The translations under genes and the position numbers were made by a program. DNA of 64,000 nt, taken from positions 124,001 to 188,000 of the forward strand of contig CAYZDJ010000002.1 of NCBI GenBank assembly GCA_964477265.1, read 5' to 3'. This document shows, in pieces, positions 49,126 through 57,934 of the stretch (position 1 is its first letter; each line of letters starts with the position of its first letter). Below the pieces are notes generated by a model that worked only from the letters and a program-made list of their open reading frames with translations, did not search any database and was not told the origin of the DNA. The stretch comes from CAIVPM01 sp964477265 (GTDB taxonomy: Bacteria > Bacteroidota > Bacteroidia > Chitinophagales > Chitinophagaceae).

Positions 49126-50067
49126 TTACAGTTGTTTTACAAAGGCTTTAAATTCTTCTACAATTGCAGTGTCTGTAAGTTCGCTTTGCAGGGTTTCAAA
49201 ATTTTGCATATCACTAATACTTTGTTGTGCCTGCTTAAAAAAAATAAATTTGCCATTACTATTGATAAATAAATTGCATAATCTTTTTATCTGGTTAACA
49301 GAGTAGCATTTTTCCTTTAAAAAGTTGTTTGCAACCTTCAACCTGTCTTTTACTTTAAGTTCAGCCTGTGCTGCAATCAAAAAGTTTTTTACATCAGTTT
49401 CCTCTGCAAAGACTTTACAATTTGAATTTGAATTTTTTTGTGTATTAACTGCTATACCAGTTGTTTCAGTTGAAGCCTGCATATAGCCAACATCTTCAAT
49501 AACTGTTTTTGGCGTTTCCTTAATAATTGCTTGAGGTATATAGATAGCAATTGTATCGCTGCCATCAACATAAATTTCATCTATACCTTCCTTGTTTGGT
49601 TTGCTATAAATTTTTTTAACATTACTTTTTATAATCTTGTTGGCTACAATTGCTATTTTGCTTTCTTCAATTTGCAAAGGCTCTGTTTGTTTGGTAATTG
49701 TTTTTTCTGCTTCCTTTATGGTATTATCAATCTTGTTTGCAGCAATGATTTTAAAGCTGTTTATATCAAAAAGCTCAACAGCTTTGTCATCATTTTGCTT
49801 TATGCTAAAGCCTTTGTCTTCATTGTTAATAGCTATTTCAAATGCAGCTTCTTTAGAAGATTGGGTAGTTATAAGCAAAGTATAATTTCCATTTTCAAGT
49901 TGCGAAATAGTGATAAAGTTTTTGCCAATGCTTTCATATATCTTGTCATTTACCTTTACGGTAAACCATTCCTTTTTTGTGTTTTCAATATATATAAAAT
50001 GATGTGCCTGAGCCACAACTACATTGCACAGCAACAGCATTGAAAAGGTTTTAAAAAGTTTTAGCAT
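49126..50067 (-). CDS. Exported DUF4476 protein
   Basis: 313-aa exported protein: signal peptide about 1-19 (C-N-V-V-V-A-Q). A beta-rich region (about 20-90) may be a small sandwich domain. A long low-complexity linker rich in Lys, Glu and Ile follows. The last 95 residues match DUF4476, a helical domain of unknown role: V-K-N-F-L-I-A-A-Q (about 226-234), D-R-L-K-V-A-N-N-F-L (about 241-250) and C-Y-S-V-N-Q-I-K-R-L-C. The stop is one base before the truA start. The strong coupling to a tRNA enzyme is a positional observation only. Confidence 0.75.
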   Translation of the reverse strand: MLKLFKTFSMLLLCNVVVAQAHHFIYIENTKKEWFTVKVNDKIYESIGKNFITISQLENGNYTLLITTQSSKEAAFEIAINNEDKGFSIKQNDDKAVELFDINSFKIIAANKIDNTIKEAEKTITKQTEPLQIEESKIAIVANKIIKSNVKKIYSKPNKEGIDEIYVDGSDTIAIYIPQAIIKETPKTVIEDVGYMQASTETTGIAVNTQKNSNSNCKVFAEETDVKNFLIAAQAELKVKDRLKVANNFLKEKCYSVNQIKRLCNLFINSNGKFIFFKQAQQSISDMQNFETLQSELTDTAIVEEFKAFVKQL

Positions 50068-50198
50068 TAGCCTGTTTTTTGCAAATCTATTTTAAAAAAA
50101 TACAACTCATCATCAATTTTATGCTCTAATCATTTTTTGCAATCATTTCATATATGCAAACATATCTTTACCGCTTTACTTTTCTTAAAACAAAAATT

Positions 50199-52688
50199 AT
50201 GAAAAAAATATTACTAACTGCATGCTTATTTGCAACAATATTGGCACAAGCTCAATTTGCATTTCCATCTCGCGACGAAAGCTGGAAAAAAAAATACAGG
50301 GCATTTGCCACAAAAACCAATGACCTTGTACACACTAAACTTCAGGCAAAATTTGATTACAACCAATCTCAACTAATAGGCAAAGTGTGGCTTACACTTA
50401 AACCACATTTTTATGCTACAAACCTTGTAGAGCTTGATGCCAAAGGAATGGACATTAACGCTGTAGAAATTGTAAAGGCAGGAAAAAATATACCAGTAAG
50501 TTATAACTACAGCGATAGTATGACTTTAAAAATTACCCTTGATAAAGAATATAAAGCCAATGAAACTTACACCATTTACATAAATTATGTAGCCAAGCCA
50601 AATGAACTTGTTGTTGAAGGCAGTGCTGCTATTAAAGATGCAAAAGGCTTGTATTTTATAAACCCAAAAGGAGAAGACAAAAACAAACCAATACAAGTGT
50701 GGACACAAGGAGAAACAGAGGCAACCAGCGTTTGGGTGCCTACTATTGATAAAACAAATCAAAAATCTACACAGGAATTTTATTTAACTGTTCCTTCAAA
50801 ATATGTTTCGTTAAGCAATGGTAAATTAATTTCTCAAACTAAAAATGCTGATGGCACAAGAACAGATTATTGGAAAATGGATTTGCCACACGCACCTTAT
50901 TTATTTTTTATTGGTATAGGAGATTATGCCATTATAAAAGATAGTTATAAAGGCAAAGAGGTAAATTATTATGTAGAAAAAGAGTATGAAAAAGTGGCTA
51001 AAAAAATATTTGGCAACACGCCAGAAATGATGAAATTTTTTAGTGAAAAAGTTACTGGCATTGAATATCCCTGGAACAAATATTCTCAAATAGTAGGTAA
51101 AGATTATGTGAGTGGTGCAATGGAAAATACAACTGCAACCTTGCATCAGGAAAGTGCCCAACAAAATGCAAGAGAACTAACAGATGGCAATGCTTGGGAA
51201 ACAACTATTGCTCACGAATTATTTCATCAATGGTTTGGAGATTATGTAACCGCCGAAAGCTGGAGTAACTTAACAGTTAATGAAAGCTTTGCTGACTATA
51301 GCGAGTTGCTGTGGCAAGAGTATAAATATGGTGCAGATGCAGGTGGCGAAGAAAATGACAATGCTATGCGTATGTATCTTAGAGGCAATAACTATAAAAA
51401 AGATTTGGTGCGTTTTTACTATGCCGATAAGGAAGATATGTTTGACCTGGTAAGCTATCAAAAAGGTGGACGCATTTTAAATATGCTAAGGAATTATGTT
51501 GGCGATGATGCATTTTTTAAGTCACTGAACAAATATTTAACAGACAATAAATTTGGAAATGGCAGTGCAATAAAATTAAAACTTGCCTTTGAAAGCGTTA
51601 CTGGCAAAGACCTGAATTGGTTTTTTAATCAATGGTATTTTGGCAATGGACATCCAAAATTAGAAATCAGCAATAGTTATGATGAAGCAATTGGAAAGCT
51701 GAATGTGTATGTAAAGCAAACACAGGATGGAGACAAGGTTTTTAAACTTCCTGTTGCAGTTGACATGTATTATGCTGGTAAAAAAGAAAAAGTAAGGAAA
51801 AGCATTTGGATTGAAAATAAAACAGATTCATTCAGTTTTGATATTGCAAAACCAGACCTTGTTAGGTTTGATGGAGACAATGTAATTCTTGCAGATAAAA
51901 AGGAAACCAAAAGCATTGTTGAATATACCATTCAATACAAGCAGGCTGGTAAATACCTTGATAGAAAGGAAGCTATTGATTTTGCCACAAGAAACAAAAA
52001 AGAAAATGGTGCTATTGATTTATTGATAACAGCATTAAATGATAATTATGACAAATTAAGAATAAGGGCTATTAAAGCATTGGAAGAAGAAAGCCTTGAT
52101 GCTACTACAATTGCTAAGATTGAAAAGATAGCTACCAACGATTCTAAAAAACTGGTGCGTGCAGCAGCAATAGATTTTTTGGGTAGCTTAAAAGATAAAA
52201 AATATGCAAACTTATTTACAGCAGCAACTAAAGATTCTTCGTATAGTGTTGCTGGTGCTGCAATTGAAGCATTAATGCTGATTGATGAAAATGCAGCTTT
52301 GCAAATTTTGCCAGAACTAAAAAAAGATGCAAAAGCAAGGTTGAAAGAATCTGTTGCCAAAGTTGATGTTTTGAATAAGGGCGATAATGACTTTGATGAA
52401 ATGAGCAAAAATTTTGGTTCATTAAACCCAATGGAAAAGTTTAATGAGTTTGACAATTATGCTTTTTTTATAAGCAGGTTAAACAATATTGATAACTTTA
52501 AAAAAGGCATTGATGATTTAATAAGCTTTAGAAACATGGTTGCACCATTTGGACAAGGCCTGAAGGAAAATATCAATAAAGAAATTATCGATATTAAAAA
52601 GAAGAAAGAAGCACAGAAATCTGGTGCAGCAAATGCATCGGTAATTGAAGAGCAAATAAAATATATTGAAGAGAAGTTGAAAGATTAG
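50199..52688 (+). CDS. M1 family metallopeptidase (aminopeptidase N-like)
   Basis: 829-aa exported zinc aminopeptidase. The ATG at 50199 opens a signal peptide (about 1-19, ending L-A-Q-A-Q); the frame from 50154 only adds residues before it. The exopeptidase motif G-A-M-E-N lies at about 306-310. The zinc site is H-E-L-F-H-Q-W-F-G (His339, His343) with the third ligand Glu in N-E-S-F-A-D-Y. An M1 C-terminal region follows, and residues about 600-700 look like HEAT-type helical repeats (A-L-E-E-E-S-L-D, V-R-A-A-A-I-D-F-L). A terminator follows. It probably degrades peptides in the periplasm or outside the cell. Confidence 0.92.
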   Translation: MKKILLTACLFATILAQAQFAFPSRDESWKKKYRAFATKTNDLVHTKLQAKFDYNQSQLIGKVWLTLKPHFYATNLVELDAKGMDINAVEIVKAGKNIPVSYNYSDSMTLKITLDKEYKANETYTIYINYVAKPNELVVEGSAAIKDAKGLYFINPKGEDKNKPIQVWTQGETEATSVWVPTIDKTNQKSTQEFYLTVPSKYVSLSNGKLISQTKNADGTRTDYWKMDLPHAPYLFFIGIGDYAIIKDSYKGKEVNYYVEKEYEKVAKKIFGNTPEMMKFFSEKVTGIEYPWNKYSQIVGKDYVSGAMENTTATLHQESAQQNARELTDGNAWETTIAHELFHQWFGDYVTAESWSNLTVNESFADYSELLWQEYKYGADAGGEENDNAMRMYLRGNNYKKDLVRFYYADKEDMFDLVSYQKGGRILNMLRNYVGDDAFFKSLNKYLTDNKFGNGSAIKLKLAFESVTGKDLNWFFNQWYFGNGHPKLEISNSYDEAIGKLNVYVKQTQDGDKVFKLPVAVDMYYAGKKEKVRKSIWIENKTDSFSFDIAKPDLVRFDGDNVILADKKETKSIVEYTIQYKQAGKYLDRKEAIDFATRNKKENGAIDLLITALNDNYDKLRIRAIKALEEESLDATTIAKIEKIATNDSKKLVRAAAIDFLGSLKDKKYANLFTAATKDSSYSVAGAAIEALMLIDENAALQILPELKKDAKARLKESVAKVDVLNKGDNDFDEMSKNFGSLNPMEKFNEFDNYAFFISRLNNIDNFKKGIDDLISFRNMVAPFGQGLKENINKEIIDIKKKKEAQKSGAANASVIEEQIKYIEEKLKD

Positions 52689-52707
52689 TTTTATAAAAAT
52701 GTAAACA

Positions 52708-52742
52708 AAGCCTGTGTTTTTAATTAAATGCAGGCTTTTTTA
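52708..52742 (+). terminator. Terminator after the M1 peptidase gene
   Basis: AAAGCCTG...CAGGCTTT stem (52708-52715 and 52732-52739) with a 16-base AT-rich loop that may itself pair, followed by TTTTT. Confidence 0.7.
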
Positions 52743-52797
52743 TTGATGTAACAACGTATTAAGTTTTTCTACAAATTTGTAACCCAATAAAAACATT

Positions 52798-54192
52798 ATG
52801 ACAGGAGTTGATATTTCAAAAAAATTAGAGTCGTTCAATAATCTAATTCAAGAGTTTGGCAACACAACCTTTAGCAGCAAGGAAATATGGAACAGAAAAA
52901 AAGAAATTGATGAAAACTTTAAAGCTGTACAATTTGAAACGCCAGAACAAAAAACTGAAATTACAGCAAGGTTTGAAACTTTGGTAGCATTAATTCAGCA
53001 AAAAGAAAAAGAAGTTGAAAACGCCAATGAAGTGTTTAGTGCAGAAGGCGAAAAGCTGACAAATGAATTTGATGAAAATGCAAACAAGGTTTTGGCAAAG
53101 GAAACCATAACCAAAGAGGACTTTAAAGAGCTGAGAGCCTTGTCTAATGGAGCTTTTGAATATTTTAAGCAGCAACGCTGGGTTACAAAAGAAAGGCGTA
53201 CAACTGCATGGGATAAATACAATAACATTAGAAATATTGTTAAGGATAAAGAAGATGAATTGTTTGCAAAAGAAAGAGAAGGTAAGGCAAAGCAATTATC
53301 ACAATCTTTGGAAATTACAGAAAAGTTATGTGTTGTTGTTGATGCTTGTCATCCAGATTCGCCAATAGAAAACCTGCAAAATTTTGTAATTAAGTTTAAT
53401 GATTTTTTGAAAGAAAATAATTTAACTGAAAATAATAAAGCATGGTTTTTAATTGAAAAGCCAGAAGATATAAAATATAGCCTGCGTTGCAGAACAGAAA
53501 CTTTAAATGATGTCAGGAATTTTATAACCAATTACAGGGATGCTTTAACACGTGAACATAAAGGACAAATTTTTGCCAATATTGATACTTTAAAAGAAGA
53601 CTTAAATAAGGCTTGGGATACACACAAAGAAGAAAGGCAAAAACAGCAGGAGGAATGGGAAATAAAGAAAAAAGAACGTGACGAAAAACGTGTTGAATGG
53701 AATAAAAAGCAACAAGAATTTTTGGCCTTTCTTGAAAAGAGATTAGAAAACCAAATTGGCTACAAGGCAAAGCAGGAAAGCTATTTGCAAAGCCAGCAGG
53801 AATTTGCAAAGCGTTTTGAAAACAGGATTCCACAGCAACAGGATTATATAAAAAAACTGGTTGAGCAGGTAATTGATTTAGAAAAAAAATATGCAACAGC
53901 CTGGACAGATAGTTTTAAAACAAAAGTGGAGGAGTGGATTAAGGAAAAGAAGGAGAAGATTGCAAGTGTTGAGGCAGATATTGAAACCTTGAAAACAAAG
54001 GTTGCTGATATTAATAAAAAGAACGAGGAGTTTCCAGTTAAAATAAAAGAGCTTGACGAATCTATTGTTGAGATAAAAGCGAAGATTGAAGAAGTAAAGG
54101 AAAAGCTAGCAAATGACGTGTTACCAGAGGGTAATGATAATAAAACAATTGAAGATAAGAAAATTGAAATTGAAGAAATACAGCAACAATAA
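52798..54192 (+). CDS. Long coiled-coil protein, function unknown
   Basis: 464-aa protein without signal peptide, very rich in Lys and Glu and predicted to be almost wholly helical. Two helical, DUF349-like stretches (E-I-W-N-R-K-K-E-I-D near 30-39 and F-E-Y-F-K-Q-Q-R-W near 117-125) open the chain. Heptad-rich coiled coils then run from about 270 to 440, ending in an acidic tail I-E-E-I-Q-Q-Q. I do not recognise a specific family; DUF349-type proteins are a possibility. It lies alone between the M1 peptidase terminator and the thioredoxin-fold gene. Confidence 0.65.
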   Translation: MTGVDISKKLESFNNLIQEFGNTTFSSKEIWNRKKEIDENFKAVQFETPEQKTEITARFETLVALIQQKEKEVENANEVFSAEGEKLTNEFDENANKVLAKETITKEDFKELRALSNGAFEYFKQQRWVTKERRTTAWDKYNNIRNIVKDKEDELFAKEREGKAKQLSQSLEITEKLCVVVDACHPDSPIENLQNFVIKFNDFLKENNLTENNKAWFLIEKPEDIKYSLRCRTETLNDVRNFITNYRDALTREHKGQIFANIDTLKEDLNKAWDTHKEERQKQQEEWEIKKKERDEKRVEWNKKQQEFLAFLEKRLENQIGYKAKQESYLQSQQEFAKRFENRIPQQQDYIKKLVEQVIDLEKKYATAWTDSFKTKVEEWIKEKKEKIASVEADIETLKTKVADINKKNEEFPVKIKELDESIVEIKAKIEEVKEKLANDVLPEGNDNKTIEDKKIEIEEIQQQ

Positions 54193-54275
54193 TTTCTTAA
54201 AAATATTATAAACTTTTTTGGCAGAATATTTGGTTGCAACCTTTTATTTACATTTACCCCCAAATAAAATTTTGA

Positions 54276-55796
54276 ATGAAGAAAGTATTTACCTTACTTA
54301 CGGTTTTGTCAATTTCTGTTATTGCATTTTCGCAAAAGAAAAAAGTAAATCCAATAGCAAAACCTGCTGCTGCAAAGGTTGAAAAAGCACAAGCGGCAAC
54401 TGCAAATACTGTAGCAAAAGGCGAAGGACACGATATTACGCTAACACTTACTCCTGCAAAAAATCAAAAAGCATATCTTGGTTGTTATTATGGCAAAGGC
54501 AAGGCTTTGGTAGATAGCTGCCAGCTTGATGACAAATGTGTTGGACATTTTAAAGGCAAGGAGAAGTTAACAGGAGGAATTTATTTTGTTGTATCGCAGG
54601 CTTACAGCATTCAGTTTGAAGTATTGATTGGCGATGTACAAAAGTTTAGTGTTGTAGGAGATACAACTGGTAAAGATAAATTTGTAATTACAGGCTCGCC
54701 AGATAATGATTTGTTTAAAATTTATTCAAAAAAATCTAGTGAGTATGGTGTTGTTTTAAACAAAATTGCAGACAAAATGAAAACTGCAAAAACCAAGGAA
54801 GATACAGCTGCCATTAGAAAAGAATACAAGGAAAAAGATGCCGAACTAAATAAATACAGGGATGAAATTGTTGCAAAAAACCCAAACAGTTTATTGGCTG
54901 CTTTGCTTACAGCAATGAAAATTCCAGAAGCACCTGAAACAAAAGATACTTCTGCTGCTGCATCAATAGCTGCTTACAGATTTGTAAAAGAACATTACTT
55001 TGATGATGTAAGTTTTTCTGATGAAAGGTTGTTGCGTACTCCATTTTTTGAAAAGAAAGTAGAAGATTATTTAAAATATTATGTAAGCACCGAAGCTGAC
55101 AGCATTATACCTGAAATAAAATATATGTTGCTGGCAGCACGACCTTCAAAAGAAATGTATGCTTACTGGTTAACCAAGTTTACCAATAAATACATGACTC
55201 CAGAATATATGGGTCAGGATAAGGTGTTTGTTGACTTGCTTTTTAAAGAACATTATTTAAGAGGAGATACAACTTTATTAGATGCAAAATCTCGCAAAAC
55301 TATTATTGACAGGGGTTACAGCATGATGCTTAATGGGCTTGGTGCAGTTGCTGCTCCATTAGATTTGGTTGATACGTTGGGTAAAGTACATTCTTTATAT
55401 AGCATAAAATCTAAGTTTACTGTTATTGCTTATTGGGAGCCAACATGTGGCCATTGCAGGCAAGAGATGCCTGTATTGGATAGCTTTTACAGGGCAAAAT
55501 GGAAAGACCTTGATGTAAAGGTTTACAGTATTATAAGTAAAGATGACCTGATACCTGAAATGAAAAAGTTTATTAATGAAAAAAACTTAAGCAGTGGCTG
55601 GTATTATACTTATGAAACCAGAGAAGCAAAGGAAGCAAATGAAAAAGCAGGTGTACCAAATTTCAGGCAGGCTTATGACTTTAGGGTAACGCCAACTTTT
55701 TATATACTTGATACTGACAAAAGAATTATTGGCAAGCAACTTACACTTCACCAGATTGATGACTTAATATCAAGAAAGCTGAAGATGTCTAAATAG
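54276..55796 (+). CDS. Exported thioredoxin-fold (TlpA/ResA-like) protein with DUF5106-like region
   Basis: 506-aa exported thiol-disulfide protein. Signal peptide about 1-20 (I-A-F-S-Q), then an Ala/Lys-rich stretch and a beta-rich DUF4369-like domain (about 50-140). A helical middle with W/Y-rich segments of the DUF5106 type (about 200-345) follows. The C-terminal AhpC/TSA-thioredoxin fold has W-E-P-T-C-G-H-C-R (Cys391, Cys394) and the cis-proline in R-V-T-P-T-F-Y (about 471-477). Periplasmic disulfide reduction or cytochrome maturation is the likely role. The following parvulin gene, 141 bases on, points to envelope protein folding. Confidence 0.88.
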   Translation: MKKVFTLLTVLSISVIAFSQKKKVNPIAKPAAAKVEKAQAATANTVAKGEGHDITLTLTPAKNQKAYLGCYYGKGKALVDSCQLDDKCVGHFKGKEKLTGGIYFVVSQAYSIQFEVLIGDVQKFSVVGDTTGKDKFVITGSPDNDLFKIYSKKSSEYGVVLNKIADKMKTAKTKEDTAAIRKEYKEKDAELNKYRDEIVAKNPNSLLAALLTAMKIPEAPETKDTSAAASIAAYRFVKEHYFDDVSFSDERLLRTPFFEKKVEDYLKYYVSTEADSIIPEIKYMLLAARPSKEMYAYWLTKFTNKYMTPEYMGQDKVFVDLLFKEHYLRGDTTLLDAKSRKTIIDRGYSMMLNGLGAVAAPLDLVDTLGKVHSLYSIKSKFTVIAYWEPTCGHCRQEMPVLDSFYRAKWKDLDVKVYSIISKDDLIPEMKKFINEKNLSSGWYYTYETREAKEANEKAGVPNFRQAYDFRVTPTFYILDTDKRIIGKQLTLHQIDDLISRKLKMSK

Positions 55797-55805
55797 ATAA
55801 ATAGA

Positions 55806-55895
55806 TGAACAACCACAGAAAGTTTTGGTAAAGTACACATTATTATAAAAAATCTTTGTGTGGCTTTGCGAAAACTTTTTGTATTTCTTTGCTAT
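55806..55895. repeat. Decayed CACAGAAAG/CTTTGTGTGG repeat
   Basis: AACCACAGAAAGTTTTGG and AATCTTTGTGTGGCTTTGCG are partly inverted copies; the words resemble those at 17976-18072. It fills most of the gap between the thioredoxin-fold and parvulin genes. Confidence 0.4.
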
Positions 55896-55937
55896 CCTTA
55901 AAATATTTTTTACATAAAAACTTATCATATTTTAACA

Positions 55938-57857
55938 ATGAAGAAATTTATTTTTTCAATTGCAATATTTACTGCAACAGCAGCAAATGCCCAAACTCTT
56001 TTTACTTATGGCAATAAGGTGGTTACCAAGCAAGAGTTTCTAGCAGCGTTCAACAAAAACCCATCTCAAACTGCTGATAGAAAGCAAGCTTTGCAGGAAT
56101 ACAGAAACTTGTACATAAATTTTAAACTTAAAGTGCAAAGTGCACTTGATAATAAGCTAAACTTGTTGCCAAGCTTTGTGCAGGAAAGCAACAACTTTAA
56201 ACGCCAGATTGCTGAAACTGTAATTAATGAAGAGGCTAATGCAAAAACACTTTTAAACGAAGCTTTTGAACGTAGTCAGAAAGACATTGACGTTTCGCAA
56301 ATATTTGTTGCAAGCAATGGAGATACAGCTACAGCACGTATGGAAATTTTTAAAGCCTATGCTGAACTTAAAGGTGGTAAAGGCTTTGAAGAAGTGTTGA
56401 ATAAATACTGCAATGACGAAAGCATTAAAAAAGCCAAGGGAAATATTGGTTTTGTAACAGTATTTACATTGCCTTATCAAATTGAAAATATTGTTTTTAA
56501 CTTAAAGCAAGGTGCCTATTCAATGCCATATAAAAGTGCTTATGGCTGGCATATTTTCAAAAATGTTTATGACAGGCCTGCAGTTGGTAAACGTAAAGTT
56601 GCACAAATACTTTTGGCATATCCGCCAAATGCAACTGAAGAAGAAAAAGCTAAAGTAGATTCTGTAGCCAATGTGGTACATAAACGTGCTATAAAAGGCG
56701 AAAATTTTGGCATGCTTGCAGCTGATTATAGCAATGATTACAGCACTGCAAACAATAAAGGCGATATGGGAGAAATTGGTTTAGGCAAGTTTAATAAAGA
56801 CTTTGAAGAAAAAATATTTGCCTTAAAGAATCCAGGCGATATTTCTAATCAGATACATACTGCATTTGGTATTCACATACTTAAATTACTTGAAGTTTAT
56901 CCAGTTGCTAAAACACTTGATGATGCCAATTATGCTTCAACCCTAAGGGTAAAATTAGATAACAGTGATAGATTGACCATTGCAAAAAAGAACTTAGTAA
57001 GCAAATGGAAAACTGCTACAGGATTTAAAAAAGCATTTTACAATGCCGAATCTGTTTGGGGCTTTATTGACAGCACAATTATGGATAGGCCAACAGAATC
57101 TTTTATTGGTATAGCAGGAGATTCAACTATTTTATTTTCGTGCAAAAAGCAAAATTTTAAAGTTGCAGATTTTATAGAATATGTAAAAACAGTACGCTTT
57201 AGCGAAACCGAAAATGGTTTAAAACCTTACGAAGAATTGATTACTGTATTTGAAAACCAAAGTGTAACAGATTATTATAAAAACCATATTGACGAATATA
57301 ATAAAGGCACTCAGCAACAATTAAAAGAGTTTGATGAAGCTAATTTATTGTTTGCAGCAATGGATAAAAGTGTGTGGAGTAGGGCTGGAGAAGATAGTGT
57401 TGGCTTAAAAAATTATTACAAGGAAAACTTAAGTAAATATAGCTGGAAGCCAGGCGTAGCTGCTGTTACAATAAGTGCAAATAGTTTAACACTTGCAACA
57501 GAATTATATGATAAAATTGTAGCCAATCCTGCAGACTGGAGAGCAATTGTTGCAGCAGAAGGAGCAAAGGCAACAAGCGATAGTGGCAGGTATGAGTTTG
57601 ACCAGATGCCTGTAAAAAATGAAATTGAAAAAAAGGCTGGCTTTATTAGTAAGCCAGAAAAAATGGGTGGTGATGAGACATTCAGCTTTATATATATAAC
57701 AGGAATTTTTAATAACCCAGAGCAAAGAAGTTTTGATGATGCACGTGGTCTTGTAATGAACGATTACCAGCAAGTGCTTGAGCAAAAATGGTTGGCAGAT
57801 TTAAAAAAGAAATATCCTGTTTCGTTTAAGGAAGATATTTGGCAAGCAATAAAATAG
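55938..57857 (+). CDS. Periplasmic peptidyl-prolyl isomerase (tandem parvulin, SurA/PpiD-like)
   Basis: 639-aa exported foldase. Signal peptide about 1-19 (A-N-A-Q). A helical N-terminal chaperone region (about 30-110) precedes two parvulin domains. The first is about 112-215 (V-S-Q-I-F-V-A, then G-N-I-G-F-V-T and Y-G-W-H-I-F). The second is about 222-325 (V-A-Q-I-L-L-A, then G-D-M-G-E-I-G and F-G-I-H-I-L-K). The C-terminal half is another helical module. The layout matches Bacteroidota PpiC-type proteins that escort outer-membrane proteins. A terminator follows. Confidence 0.9.
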   Translation: MKKFIFSIAIFTATAANAQTLFTYGNKVVTKQEFLAAFNKNPSQTADRKQALQEYRNLYINFKLKVQSALDNKLNLLPSFVQESNNFKRQIAETVINEEANAKTLLNEAFERSQKDIDVSQIFVASNGDTATARMEIFKAYAELKGGKGFEEVLNKYCNDESIKKAKGNIGFVTVFTLPYQIENIVFNLKQGAYSMPYKSAYGWHIFKNVYDRPAVGKRKVAQILLAYPPNATEEEKAKVDSVANVVHKRAIKGENFGMLAADYSNDYSTANNKGDMGEIGLGKFNKDFEEKIFALKNPGDISNQIHTAFGIHILKLLEVYPVAKTLDDANYASTLRVKLDNSDRLTIAKKNLVSKWKTATGFKKAFYNAESVWGFIDSTIMDRPTESFIGIAGDSTILFSCKKQNFKVADFIEYVKTVRFSETENGLKPYEELITVFENQSVTDYYKNHIDEYNKGTQQQLKEFDEANLLFAAMDKSVWSRAGEDSVGLKNYYKENLSKYSWKPGVAAVTISANSLTLATELYDKIVANPADWRAIVAAEGAKATSDSGRYEFDQMPVKNEIEKKAGFISKPEKMGGDETFSFIYITGIFNNPEQRSFDDARGLVMNDYQQVLEQKWLADLKKKYPVSFKEDIWQAIK

Positions 57858-57878
57858 AATTCAAATATTGTAGCAATG

Positions 57879-57907
57879 AAAATCCCCAAACATTGTTTGG
57901 GGATTTT
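57879..57907 (+). terminator. Intrinsic terminator, bidirectional
   Basis: Perfect 12-bp stem AAAATCCCCAAA/TTTGGGGATTTT with a five-base loop and TT tail, between two convergent genes. Confidence 0.88.
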
Positions 57908-57934
57908 TTGTAAAAATTATAATCTGCAACATTT

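Noticed and set aside
49531..50043. Plus-strand open frame of 170 codons opposite the DUF4476 gene
   Set aside because: It is a mirror of a well-supported minus-strand gene with a signal peptide and recognised domain; its product is Phe/Tyr-rich low-quality sequence with no motif.
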